Shown: positions 8,322 to 16,721 of the stretch, in pieces | Layout: each line of letters starts with the position of its first letter | How positions within the stretch are numbered: position 1 is the first letter of the stretch | Assembly (NCBI RefSeq): GCF_016860605.1 | Contig: NZ_BNJR01000019.1 | Span: 1 to 64,000, forward strand | Length of the DNA: 64,000 bases | Source of the DNA: Lentilactobacillus fungorum | GTDB taxonomy: Bacteria; Bacillota; Bacilli; Lactobacillales; Lactobacillaceae | Reading direction: 5' to 3' | Made by a program: the position numbers and the translations under genes | Notes under the pieces: model-generated | The model's database searches: none | What the model was told of the DNA's origin: nothing | Seen by the model: the letters and a program-made list of their open reading frames with translations, nothing else

Positions 8322-8411
8322 ACCTCCTTTACTAGTTAATGTTGTGATTTTAGCGAAATAATCATAAACTAAGCTTAAAAATTGAAATTACTTAAAATTT
8401 GACTCCTCAAG

Positions 8412-8440
8412 TTGACGTAGTTTCAAAAAACCGGTACTTT
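8412..8440 (+). promoter_or_regulatory. Promoter of the two-component operon
   Basis: TTGACG at 8412-8417 and TACTTT at 8435-8440 with 17-bp spacing. Transcription would start at the first base or two of the palindromic repeat run, giving a leader of about 430 nt. Confidence 0.5.
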
Positions 8441-8445
8441 TATCA

Positions 8446-8564
8446 GTGAGCGGAGCAAAGCGGTTAGGGATCGGAGTGTAAGGCTCCTCTGGAGGAAATT
8501 CCCGGTTCTGGAATTTTTTCCAGAGGTGCTTACACGCAGATCCCGGCTTTGCACAGCTGTCCTA
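8446..8564 (+). repeat. Long-hairpin repeat unit A1
   Basis: Unit of the palindromic family: it opens with GTGAGCGGAGCAAAGCGG and closes with CTTTGCACAGCTGTCCTA. Lower stem GGGATC/GATCCC, middle stem GTGTAAG/CTTACAC and CTCCTCTGGA/TCCAGAGGTG, and apex AAATTCCCGG..GGAATTTT. The GGGATC pair is a compensatory variant of the GAAACT or GAAAGC seen in other copies. Confidence 0.9.
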
Positions 8565-8569
8565 AAATA

Positions 8570-8687
8570 GTGAGCGAAGCAAAGCGGTTAGAAACTGGAG
8601 CATAAGGCATCTTGGCCGGAAATCCCGGGCTTGGATTTTCGGCCGAGATGTTTTATGCGGAAGTTTCTGCTTTGCGCAGCTGTCCTA
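8570..8687 (+). repeat. Long-hairpin repeat unit A2
   Basis: Same family and orientation as A1. Lower stem GAAACT/AGTTTC, middle stem GCATAA/TTATGC, upper arm CATCTTGGCC/GGCCGAGATG. Its reverse complement is almost identical to units B2 (20692) and F2 (54103). Confidence 0.92.
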
Positions 8688-8693
8688 AGAATA

Positions 8694-8813
8694 GTGAGCG
8701 AAGCAAAGCGGTTAGAAACTGGAGCGTAAGTCTCCTCTAACGGAAATCCCCGGTTCTGGAATTTTTGTTAGAGGTGCTTATGCGTAAGTTTCTGCTTTGC
8801 AATAGCTGTCCTA
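8694..8813 (+). repeat. Long-hairpin repeat unit A3
   Basis: Third head-to-tail unit. Lower stem GAAACT/AGTTTC; upper arm CTCCTCTAAC/GTTAGAGG, compensatory to A1 (CTCTGGA/TCCAGAG). Confidence 0.9.
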
Positions 8814-8834
8814 AAATAGAAAACTGCTCAAACA

Positions 8835-8869
8835 GGCGAAGGCTTGGTACAGCTGTCTTAAGAATACAA
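8835..8869 (+). repeat. Truncated 3' end of a hairpin repeat
   Basis: GCTTGGTACAGCTGTCTTAA at about 8849-8868 matches the right end of the family (CTTTGC..CAGCTGTCCTAA), but no left arm is present. It looks like the remnant of a fourth unit between A3 and the response regulator start. Confidence 0.55.
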
Positions 8870-8881
8870 GGAGGTGCAGTA

Positions 8882-9574
8882 ATGAAAGAACTTCATATTT
8901 TAATCGTGGAAGATGACGAAGAACTTGCCAAAAGCCTCCAATTATTTCTTGGTGAAATTGCTCAAACAACAGTTTCCCATGACGGCTTTGAAGGCCAGAT
9001 GTTGGGCGAAGAAGGCATTTATGACTTAGTGGTCTTGGACTTAATGCTGCCACAAATTAATGGGTACGATATCTTAAAGTATTGGCGAAATGAGGACCAC
9101 TTAAGTATGCCAGTGCTGATTTTAACTGCTAAAGATACCCTTGATGATAAAGTACATGGGTTTCAATTAGGCGCGGATGATTATCTAACAAAGCCATTTC
9201 ATCGAGAAGAGTTGTTGATGCGAGTTAAGGCGCTACTCAAGCGCAGTGGTCATCTCGGCAATGACAACCAACTTTCTGTCGGCCCCTTCCAAGTTAACTT
9301 GAGTAACAGAATTGTCAGTGTTGATGGTAAGCAGCTTGAATTAAATGGTAAAGAATTTGACCTGTTAGTCTATTTCATTCAGAATCCAGATACAATTATT
9401 ACCAAAGATCAGATTTTTGACCGTTTATGGGGATTTGAATCTGAAACAGCCATTTCAGTGGTGGAAGTTTATATGAGCAATTTGCGAAAAAAACTAAAAA
9501 AAACCTCATCGCTTCAGCCGATTAAAACATTACGAAATGTCGGCTATATGTTTGAAACGGAGGCATTAGAGTGA
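8882..9574 (+). CDS. Response regulator, OmpR/PhoB type, CiaR-like
   Basis: A 230-residue response regulator. The receiver domain has EDD at 10-12, phosphate acceptor D53 in VLDLMLP, the conserved TAKD and the LTKPF lysine; the C-terminal winged helix ends in LRNVGYMF. The start is the ATG at 8882 after AAGGAGGTG; an upstream ATG at 8765 lies inside repeat unit A3 and is not credible. It overlaps the kinase gene by 4 bp. The kinase's CiaH-like layout suggests a CiaRH-type envelope-stress system, and the neighbouring glycosylation operon could be a target; both points are inference. Confidence 0.93.
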   Translation: MKELHILIVEDDEELAKSLQLFLGEIAQTTVSHDGFEGQMLGEEGIYDLVVLDLMLPQINGYDILKYWRNEDHLSMPVLILTAKDTLDDKVHGFQLGADDYLTKPFHREELLMRVKALLKRSGHLGNDNQLSVGPFQVNLSNRIVSVDGKQLELNGKEFDLLVYFIQNPDTIITKDQIFDRLWGFESETAISVVEVYMSNLRKKLKKTSSLQPIKTLRNVGYMFETEALE

Positions 9575-10911
9575 AAAAAGGCGATCCCCAACAAAAGCAG
9601 CAGTTATCGCTTTTTGTGAAAGAGTTAATTGGCTTTGCCTTGCTGTTCATGGTGTTAGGGCTAGTTGTCAATTTTTTCTTTCACCAATCTATTTACAAGA
9701 ATATTGACCGCGGGTTAATCACTCAAAAGCAAGTGGTCTTGAATAATAAAAAGCAACCGAGTTTTCGAACGGATAATGGTGGTACGACCCCACCAAGTAC
9801 AACCACGCCTAATAATGGTGACACGCCATTTCGAACAAACATCCTTGTTTTTAACAAACGGGGGCAGATTATCAACGCCCAGATGCTTGGAAATCGGATT
9901 TATAATTTATTTATTAATACAAGGCTAGATAAGTCCCAGGTTAATAAAGTTCGTGAAGTTACTTTGATGTCAACAGACAATACGCTCCATTATTTTCGAT
10001 CGTTGTTGATCAAGGTACCTAAGTCCAATACCAATCCGATGTATGCCGGTAATTACGTCTTAATCCTAGAAAATATTGATACGGATTTGCTGGCGATCAA
10101 CAGTTTCCGACGTTCACTATTGATCACGCTGACGCTCTTTTGGATATTAGCAATCGGAATTGCTTATTACTTATCCCGATCCAGCATGAAACCAATTTTG
10201 GAATCATGGAAGCGTCAACGTCAATTTAGCGCGAATGCTGCTCACGAGCTGCGAACCCCGCTAACGGTCATTCAAAACCAAATGGAATATATGCTCACTA
10301 AACCAAAAGCTCAAGTGGTCGATCAAGTAGATGCTATTTCAACTTCTTTAGACGAGGTTAGGCATTTACAGACGCTAACAAATCGGTTATTAATGTTAGC
10401 CCGATCAGACGCGGGGCGAATTGAAATTAATGTTCAAAGTGTCGATTTAAAGTCTTGGTTTGACCAAGTGCTTCGGCCATATGTCGATATCGCAGCCAGC
10501 CAGCACAAATCATTGGACAAGTACTTGAGAGCCACGGGGCAGGGATGGTTTGACGCTGATTTAATTCGCCAATTATTAATCATCCTATTGGATAACGCGA
10601 TCAAATATACTCCTGAAGGCGGCACGGTTACGGTTACCACCAGTCGAGTAAGAGATAAATTAACCATCGAAGTTCGCGATACTGGTCAAGGAATTGCCGA
10701 TGAAGATAAAGCGCGGGTATTTGAACGCTTCTATCGTTCCGACAAATCCAGAAATTCTAAAACGGGTGGTAATGGACTAGGCTTAGCAATTGCCAAGTGG
10801 ATTGTTACCCAACATCATGGCACAATTACCGTTAAAGATAACCATCCAAAGGGCGCGGTGTTTGTGGCAACAATTAGCATGCGCAGCCAAGTGGGACCTG
10901 CCGTGAATTAG
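9571..10911 (+). CDS. Sensor histidine kinase, CiaH-like
   Basis: A 446-residue membrane kinase. Helix 1 is at about residues 15-35 and helix 2 at about 182-205, with an extracellular domain between that holds a Gly/Thr/Pro-rich linker (about 69-87). No clear HAMP domain is seen. The HisKA box SANAAHELRTPLTV has its phospho-histidine near residue 225; the N box LLDNAIKYTPEGG, the G1 box DTGQGI and the G2 box GGNGLGLA follow. It pairs with the upstream response regulator through the 4-bp ATGA overlap. Confidence 0.93.
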   Translation: MKKGDPQQKQQLSLFVKELIGFALLFMVLGLVVNFFFHQSIYKNIDRGLITQKQVVLNNKKQPSFRTDNGGTTPPSTTTPNNGDTPFRTNILVFNKRGQIINAQMLGNRIYNLFINTRLDKSQVNKVREVTLMSTDNTLHYFRSLLIKVPKSNTNPMYAGNYVLILENIDTDLLAINSFRRSLLITLTLFWILAIGIAYYLSRSSMKPILESWKRQRQFSANAAHELRTPLTVIQNQMEYMLTKPKAQVVDQVDAISTSLDEVRHLQTLTNRLLMLARSDAGRIEINVQSVDLKSWFDQVLRPYVDIAASQHKSLDKYLRATGQGWFDADLIRQLLIILLDNAIKYTPEGGTVTVTTSRVRDKLTIEVRDTGQGIADEDKARVFERFYRSDKSRNSKTGGNGLGLAIAKWIVTQHHGTITVKDNHPKGAVFVATISMRSQVGPAVN

Positions 10912-10941
10912 GTAATGACCCAATTAAAAGATTTAAATACT

Positions 10942-11000
10942 AAAAAAACTGGTTAGGATTAACATCTCAGTAATGGATGCTATTATCTAGCCAGTTTTTT
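10942..11000 (+). terminator. Bidirectional terminator between the kinase gene and gshA
   Basis: Stem AAAAAACTGGTTAGGAT/ATCTAGCCAGTTTTTT, with T runs on both strands, between convergent genes. Confidence 0.85.
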
Positions 11001-11033
11001 GATCTGTTCAAAAAAATTAATTAAACGACATTA

Positions 11034-12566
11034 TCAAGGTTCAACCGCCACGTCCTTAATTTCTGGAAATAGGTCGTATAGGTATTCAACCGGATCTTTT
11101 TTCTCAATTTTTTTGGGGTAAACAACCTGCGTTAAGTTATGATACGTCAGCATCAATAAAACTTCACCATCTTCATCGTGAACGACGAAGTAACGGATAC
11201 CTAAGCGAATGGCTTGAAAGATCAATTGTTGGGCAGCGGCTGACAGGTGGGGCATTGCCGGCAATAACAATGGTTGATTAAGTCGATTCTTCTTCCATTG
11301 TTTAGCGACTGAGAGGCCAAATGCCATCAAGCTATTATCTTGAATGTGTGGTAACAGCATTGCTGAAGCGGTTAACTCTGGGTGAGTCATCACTTCACTG
11401 AAGTCATCGAGTGCTTGGAGCTGTTCTGAATGAGCGTGAAGGGATTTCGCCATTTTAAGTAACTGATCAAACAATTCAACACCTGCCTGCTGCTTAAAGG
11501 TCGGCTGGTCTGGCGATTCGAGGGCGACTCGGTTATTATCGTCAAATGATTGGGCTAGTCGTTGCTTGATGGTTGTTTGGTCGACGGGTGTCACTAACAG
11601 GTATATCAAGAAAAATTTAAGAAAATATAACGCGTGGCGGCTAATGCCATTTGGCGTGAAGGGGGTATTATCGAAAACGCGAAACTCAAGGTAGCCGATT
11701 CCCTTTTTACGGTAATCTTCAAGCTGTGCTTGACCACGCAAACGAACTGGGCCGTAAAACTCTGCGGTCGAATACAAATGACCCTCATCAATGGCCTTAG
11801 TAATCGTATCAATGTAATTGTTAAGACTCGAGTACAATGTCACATTAACTTGGTCTTCTGGATTGTTGACATAGCCATAAATACTGTTCCGAAGGCTTCG
11901 AACTGGATGATCAACTAATTCATTAACGACGTCATTTAAGTAGCCAGCTTCAGCGATGGGACTGGCGCCAAATAGATAAGTTAACAACCAACGGTGCAAG
12001 ACGACATTTTGCGTTAGTTGAAAATACAGGGCGTTTTTAAAGGCCACTAGCGAGTTAAACTGATCTCGATAGTGAAGGTATAATCGATTAATTACCGGAT
12101 CAGGAATACTGAAGTTAACGTGGATGCCCGTCACGATTTTTCTGGAAACCCCATATTTTTCTGTTAGGTAATCCCGATACTTTTGATAAGCAGGACGGCC
12201 AAAATGATCCTTGATAAATTGCAGATCATCGTGATTGAGGGCAGGCGGCATGCTCAATGGCCAAATAGACTCTTGGTCGTTAATTGAGCGATACAAAACG
12301 GTTTGCAGGGTGTCAACTTGATTAAGGAGGCCACCAATGTTGGGGTTTGGATCAGAAATGAGTTCTGACATTGATTCGGAAAAATCGGATTGCAAATAAG
12401 GATGATATTTTCTGGAACCTAAATTTTTGGGGTAGGGGGCTTGGCTAAGTCTGCCGGTGTTGTCAATGCGGTGTTCTTCGATTTCGACGCCAACTAAACT
12501 GTGGTAAAGTTGTTCGAAAACGCCCTCTTCTTGAATATGTGCTAACAAATTTTTAAGCATCATCAT
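11034..12566 (-). CDS. gshA: Glutamate-cysteine ligase
   Basis: A 510-residue enzyme that makes gamma-glutamylcysteine from glutamate and cysteine with ATP. The N-terminal region VGVEIEEHRID with YPKNLGSRKYHPYLQSDFSE and a later VTGIHVNFS match the ligase part of Gram-positive GshAB. Its length equals the ligase half only; the C-terminal ATP-grasp glutathione synthetase half is absent, so the product would be gamma-glutamylcysteine unless another enzyme exists elsewhere. Three ATG codons in a row form the start, preceded by GGAGA. Single gene, convergent with the two-component operon. Confidence 0.88.
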   Translation of the reverse strand: MMMLKNLLAHIQEEGVFEQLYHSLVGVEIEEHRIDNTGRLSQAPYPKNLGSRKYHPYLQSDFSESMSELISDPNPNIGGLLNQVDTLQTVLYRSINDQESIWPLSMPPALNHDDLQFIKDHFGRPAYQKYRDYLTEKYGVSRKIVTGIHVNFSIPDPVINRLYLHYRDQFNSLVAFKNALYFQLTQNVVLHRWLLTYLFGASPIAEAGYLNDVVNELVDHPVRSLRNSIYGYVNNPEDQVNVTLYSSLNNYIDTITKAIDEGHLYSTAEFYGPVRLRGQAQLEDYRKKGIGYLEFRVFDNTPFTPNGISRHALYFLKFFLIYLLVTPVDQTTIKQRLAQSFDDNNRVALESPDQPTFKQQAGVELFDQLLKMAKSLHAHSEQLQALDDFSEVMTHPELTASAMLLPHIQDNSLMAFGLSVAKQWKKNRLNQPLLLPAMPHLSAAAQQLIFQAIRLGIRYFVVHDEDGEVLLMLTYHNLTQVVYPKKIEKKDPVEYLYDLFPEIKDVAVEP

Positions 12567-12721
12567 GAGTCTCCCAATCAGATTAATTTAGTCATAATTA
12601 TAAACATATTTCATCTAAATGATAGTATTCCGTTTGAATTCAGCAAAAACTTCGATATTTCGTAACCTTTTTCAATGATGACCAGTTGGTTTTCGTAATT
12701 AATAGTCAAGAAGGTGATGAA

Positions 12722-13861
12722 ATGTTGATAGCGATGATAAATGAAAATTTGATTTCTGCAAATTCCGTTGTTCATGAAAACACAACGAAAATGGTTTTTG
12801 TCTGCCCATGCTGCCGATCAACGGTGATTCTAAAGCGCGGCAAGTATCGCATTGCTCATTTTAGCCATCAAGCCAACGCGACCTGTGTGGGGTTTAGTGA
12901 AAATGAAAGCGAAGCCCACTTGAAGGGTAAATTAACATTTAAGCGGCAGGTCAGAGAAATGGGCTATCGAGTTGAGATTGAAGTTGTGATGCCGTCAATT
13001 GAACAACGCGCCGACGTTTTCCTGCCAGATGAGCAATTTGTAATCGAGTATCAGTGCAGCCCAATTAGTTTCGATGAAATTAATCGACGAACCAGAAATT
13101 ATCGCCACCTTGGTAATCAAGTGATTTGGATTTTAGGCGGCCGCCACCGCAGCCGCGCCCTCACTAGTGAAGCTGTTGCCAAGTTCGCCAGGTTTCAGGC
13201 CCATCTAGGATTTTATATTGTTTTTTATGAAGCAAGCGCCAAACAGTTTTGGCTGTACGATCACATCCAAGAAATCGCCGGTAAACTGAATTGGCAAAGC
13301 CAAACATTTAATTCACTGGCTGAAATTTTAGCCTTTATCAAAACTTCTGGTCAGCTCAGTGACGGGCAATCACTTAACTCAGTTGGCCGGTCAGCATTGC
13401 TCCAACAGTTAAGGCGGATTCAGCAAAGTAATATTTTAAAAAGCCCGACTTATCGGGAAATGGTAACGGCTTGCTATCGCTTTGGTCGACTATTTGTTGG
13501 CTGTCCGATGATATGCCATGGTAAACAAGCCGGCGGATTGCCAATTTTTAAGCAAACAATTTTATGCTGGAAAGTTTGGCTGGTCCTAGAGATCTTTGAA
13601 ACTGGATTGATGCAACTCAGTAACCGTCACTTGAATGATTTGTTTGTCCAATCCGTAAATCGATTTGGTCGGCAAATGGTGCAGGTTAATAATTACGTGC
13701 GATTTTATCAAATTGAATTTCTCAATTTCATTAACGGACTGCGATCGCAAGGCTATCTTCGTCACACTGTTAATGGCGTTCAAATTATTCGGCGGCCAGA
13801 GTGGTTTGGCAGTTATGATCAAAAACGGCAGTTTATTATGACCGCTGCCCGCTTAATGTGA
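12722..13861 (+). CDS. coiA: Competence protein CoiA family
   Basis: A 379-residue CoiA-like protein. An N-terminal zinc-finger-like part CPCCRSTVILKRGKYRIAHF (about 25-44) is followed by a restriction-endonuclease-like core with EAHLKGK (about 61-67), DVFLPD and VIEYQCSPIS (about 109-118), which are hallmarks of CoiA nucleases. CoiA acts in natural transformation in streptococci, helping RecA-dependent integration. The ATG at 12722 is used because AAGGTGATG precedes it; the TTG at 12686 has no binding site. The place before pepF is conserved in lactobacilli. Confidence 0.9.
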   Translation: MLIAMINENLISANSVVHENTTKMVFVCPCCRSTVILKRGKYRIAHFSHQANATCVGFSENESEAHLKGKLTFKRQVREMGYRVEIEVVMPSIEQRADVFLPDEQFVIEYQCSPISFDEINRRTRNYRHLGNQVIWILGGRHRSRALTSEAVAKFARFQAHLGFYIVFYEASAKQFWLYDHIQEIAGKLNWQSQTFNSLAEILAFIKTSGQLSDGQSLNSVGRSALLQQLRRIQQSNILKSPTYREMVTACYRFGRLFVGCPMICHGKQAGGLPIFKQTILCWKVWLVLEIFETGLMQLSNRHLNDLFVQSVNRFGRQMVQVNNYVRFYQIEFLNFINGLRSQGYLRHTVNGVQIIRRPEWFGSYDQKRQFIMTAARLM

Positions 13862-13898
13862 TAACCTTGGATTAATTAAAGACTTGAAGGAGGACATT

Positions 13899-15713
13899 AT
13901 GGCAAAAGCACAGGAATTACCCCTTAGAAAAGACGTCCCGGTTAAGTTAACTTGGGATCTAACCACAATTTATCGTACTGACGCTGATTTTGAAAAGGAC
14001 TTTTCAGCGGTTAAGGATCAGTTACCAAAGATTGCCAAACTTGCAGGAAGCCTTTCAGATGGTGCTGAAGCATTACTTTCGGCAACTGATGCCTATTTAC
14101 AATTAAGCCGGCGGTTAGAAAAAGTCTATGTATACGCTCAATTGAAGAATGACCAAGACACTAGTGAAACGAATTATCAGGCAATGTTTTTCCGTGTTGA
14201 ATCATTGGCAGCCCAATTTGGTGCAGCTGTTTCATGGTTTGATCCAGAGTTACTGAAGCTTTCTGAATCTCAAATGACACGATATTATCAAGCTGAGCCT
14301 AAACTGAAAGCTTACAAACGGCTATTTGATCAAACATTTGCAAAACGAAACCACATTTTGAGTAATGATGTTGAGAAAGTCTTAGCTGGTGCCAGCGATA
14401 TTTTTTCTGCTGGTGAAAAAACGTTTGGTATCCTCGATAACACTGATTTACCGTTTCCAACGGTTGTCGATGATAATGGTAATCAAGTTCAGTTGTCCCA
14501 AGGCGTGTACGGTGTCTTGCTGGAGTCGACCAACCAAGCTGTCCGCAAGCAAGCCTTTGAACAACTGTATAAAGTTTACGGCCAGTTTCAGCACACTTTG
14601 GCGACGACTTTAACGACAAATGTAAAGAACCATAATTTTAAAGCCAAGTTGCGTAACTACCATAGTGCGCTAGAAGCGGCTTTGGCAGAAAACGAAGTAC
14701 CAACCAACGTTTATCAAAACTTAATTCAAGTTGTGAACCGCCACTTGGATCTTCTTCACCGCTATGTAGCATTACGCAAACGAGTTTTGGGCCTTGATCA
14801 GCTGCATATGTATGATTTATACACCTCATTGGTGGGCAAAAAGTCACCTAAATATTCCTTTGAAACAGCGAAGCAAATTGCGTTGGCGGCCCTGCAAGTG
14901 ATGGGACCGGATTATGTGAGTCATGTTGAGGAAGAATTTGATAATCGCTGGATCGATGTGGTGGAAAATCGCTATAAGAGAAGTGGCGGGTATTCGTCTG
15001 GAACTTATGATACCAACCCTTTCATCCTATTGAACTGGAAAGACAATTTGGATAACCTGTATACATTGATTCATGAAACTGGTCATAGCATGCATAGTTA
15101 CTATGCTGCTCATCATCAGCCTTATCAATATGGCGATTATTCGATTTTTGTTGCTGAAATTGCGTCAACAACTAACGAAAATATTTTAACGGATTACTTA
15201 TTAAATAAATATCACGATAATCCGGAAATGAAAAAAATCATCTTAAATTATTATCTCGATGGTTTTAAGGGAACGGTTTTTCGTCAAACCCAGTTTGCGG
15301 AATTTGAGCAGTATATCCATGAACAAGATGCCAAGGGTCAACCGCTCACGGCTGCTTCAATGGATAAGTATTATCAGGAGTTAAATGCTAAGTATTATGG
15401 AACGGCGGTTATTTCGGACGATAAAATTGGGCTAGAATGGTCAAGAATTCCCCATTTTTACTATAACTTTTACGTTTATCAGTATGCGACAGGATTTGCT
15501 GCGGCAACGACATTAGCTGATGGCATCGTCAGCAAGCCCAATGATCACGTCGACAAGTATTTAGCTTTCTTAAAAGCTGGCAGTTCAGATACGCCAACTA
15601 ATGTGATGAAGAAGGCCGGTGTTGATATGACCCAGCCGGCTTATCTTGAACATGCTTTTGAAATTTTTGAGCAACGACTAAATGAATTTGATCAGTTGAT
15701 AACTAGCAACTAA
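13899..15713 (+). CDS. pepF: Oligoendopeptidase F
   Basis: A 604-residue M3B zinc metallopeptidase that cleaves short peptides of roughly 7-17 residues in the cytoplasm. The zinc motif HETGH is at residues 392-396, with the third ligand Glu expected in the EIAST segment downstream (about 420). Length is normal for PepF (about 600). The start is the ATG at 13899 behind GAAGGAGG; the TTG at 13884 overlaps that site. It follows coiA by 37 bp and probably shares its transcript. Confidence 0.95.
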   Translation: MAKAQELPLRKDVPVKLTWDLTTIYRTDADFEKDFSAVKDQLPKIAKLAGSLSDGAEALLSATDAYLQLSRRLEKVYVYAQLKNDQDTSETNYQAMFFRVESLAAQFGAAVSWFDPELLKLSESQMTRYYQAEPKLKAYKRLFDQTFAKRNHILSNDVEKVLAGASDIFSAGEKTFGILDNTDLPFPTVVDDNGNQVQLSQGVYGVLLESTNQAVRKQAFEQLYKVYGQFQHTLATTLTTNVKNHNFKAKLRNYHSALEAALAENEVPTNVYQNLIQVVNRHLDLLHRYVALRKRVLGLDQLHMYDLYTSLVGKKSPKYSFETAKQIALAALQVMGPDYVSHVEEEFDNRWIDVVENRYKRSGGYSSGTYDTNPFILLNWKDNLDNLYTLIHETGHSMHSYYAAHHQPYQYGDYSIFVAEIASTTNENILTDYLLNKYHDNPEMKKIILNYYLDGFKGTVFRQTQFAEFEQYIHEQDAKGQPLTAASMDKYYQELNAKYYGTAVISDDKIGLEWSRIPHFYYNFYVYQYATGFAAATTLADGIVSKPNDHVDKYLAFLKAGSSDTPTNVMKKAGVDMTQPAYLEHAFEIFEQRLNEFDQLITSN

Positions 15714-15761
15714 TGGCCAACGGTGAATGCTAGCCACTGTGCTCATATTTTAATCAATCAA

Positions 15762-15803
15762 AAATCCCCTAAGCCAAGATGTATGCTGACTTAGGGGATT
15801 ATT
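15762..15803. terminator. Bidirectional terminator between pepF and spxH
   Basis: Stem AATCCCCTAAG/CTTAGGGGATT. The T run is better on the minus strand, so it serves mainly spxH and probably also pepF. Confidence 0.75.
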
Positions 15804-15933
15804 GATATGTAATTGCGACAAAAGCGTTTTGCCGCATCTAATAACGGTTAAAACCAGTAATTAAAAATAGCTAAAAAGTAACGACGACTTTTAAAAAATT
15901 CTATAATTAAGTATAACCGTGGCTACAGGGACA

Positions 15934-16557
15934 TTACATTCTACCGAGATTAACAAATTGAACAATTGTTGAGTTGGTTTCTGTTGGTTTGGCTAATTCT
16001 TCAAAATGTTTTGCCGAATCGAGACTACGTGAACAAAAACGATATAAAGAATTAAAATCATAATCTTTGATCAATAAGCCATTGCTATCAACGGCAGAAT
16101 TGAATAACACCGTGCTGGCAGGAACTTTAACTGACATCTCATTAGCAACCCGTTGATCTGACCTGAAACATTTTTTGGCCAGTTCAGAGCGGCGATCTTC
16201 GCGAAACATATCACAATCAAGGCCATTTTTTTCCGCTAATTCAAACACCAATTCATCTCGGTAATCTTCGTTGTGATCGAGAATCTCGTGTTGTAAGTCC
16301 ATTAAGAACTCTCGGCCATAACGTTTTCCCTGAAATGAAGCGGCTTTGGTATCCAAAATCATCTTGAAAGGAAGATCGTGGTCAAAGGCAGAAGTGGAAT
16401 TAGTTGAATTAAGGTCATTTAAGATCTTAATATTTAGCATGGTCAAGAAACGAACGGAAACCTTTGATTTTAGCTTTTGCGAAATCTTATTAATCATTTT
16501 CTCGGCGTTATAGCAATGTCGATTTAGCGGATCAATAAATAAATATATCTCTAACAC
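15934..16557 (-). CDS. spxH: DsbA-family adaptor SpxH (YjbH)
   Basis: A 207-residue thioredoxin-fold DsbA-like protein matching Bacillus YjbH/SpxH, the adaptor that delivers Spx to ClpXP. The N-terminal strand ends in IDPLNRHCYNAEKM, where the usual CxxC is reduced to a single cysteine. The likely start is the GTG at 16557, 7 nt after GGAGGG; the ATG at 16572 would place that site inside the gene. It is on the minus strand next to pepF and divergent from relQ, a conserved arrangement. A role in Spx turnover is inferred from family and context. Confidence 0.85.
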   Translation of the reverse strand: MLEIYLFIDPLNRHCYNAEKMINKISQKLKSKVSVRFLTMLNIKILNDLNSTNSTSAFDHDLPFKMILDTKAASFQGKRYGREFLMDLQHEILDHNEDYRDELVFELAEKNGLDCDMFREDRRSELAKKCFRSDQRVANEMSVKVPASTVLFNSAVDSNGLLIKDYDFNSLYRFCSRSLDSAKHFEELAKPTETNSTIVQFVNLGRM

Positions 16558-16676
16558 AGTATTGCCCTCCATATTTAATCGACAATCTTAAGTAATATAC
16601 TAATTATTTACTTAATTAAGAATACCAAATTTTTCAGTAAAAACAACATATTTGCTCATAAAGAATGTTACGATCT

Positions 16677-16704
16677 TTGGAAAGATCCGTTGATATGGTA
16701 AAAT
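16677..16704 (+). promoter_or_regulatory. Promoter of the relQ-nadK-rluD operon
   Basis: TTGGAA at 16677-16682 and TAAAAT at 16699-16704, spacing 16 bp, ending 17 bp before the relQ start. Confidence 0.55.
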
Positions 16705-16721
16705 GAAGTTCGGTTGAATTT

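Noticed and set aside
8446-8813. Tandem hairpin repeats considered as a CRISPR array
   Set aside because: Units are about 118 bp hairpins joined by 5-8 bp linkers, with no unique spacers and no cas genes.
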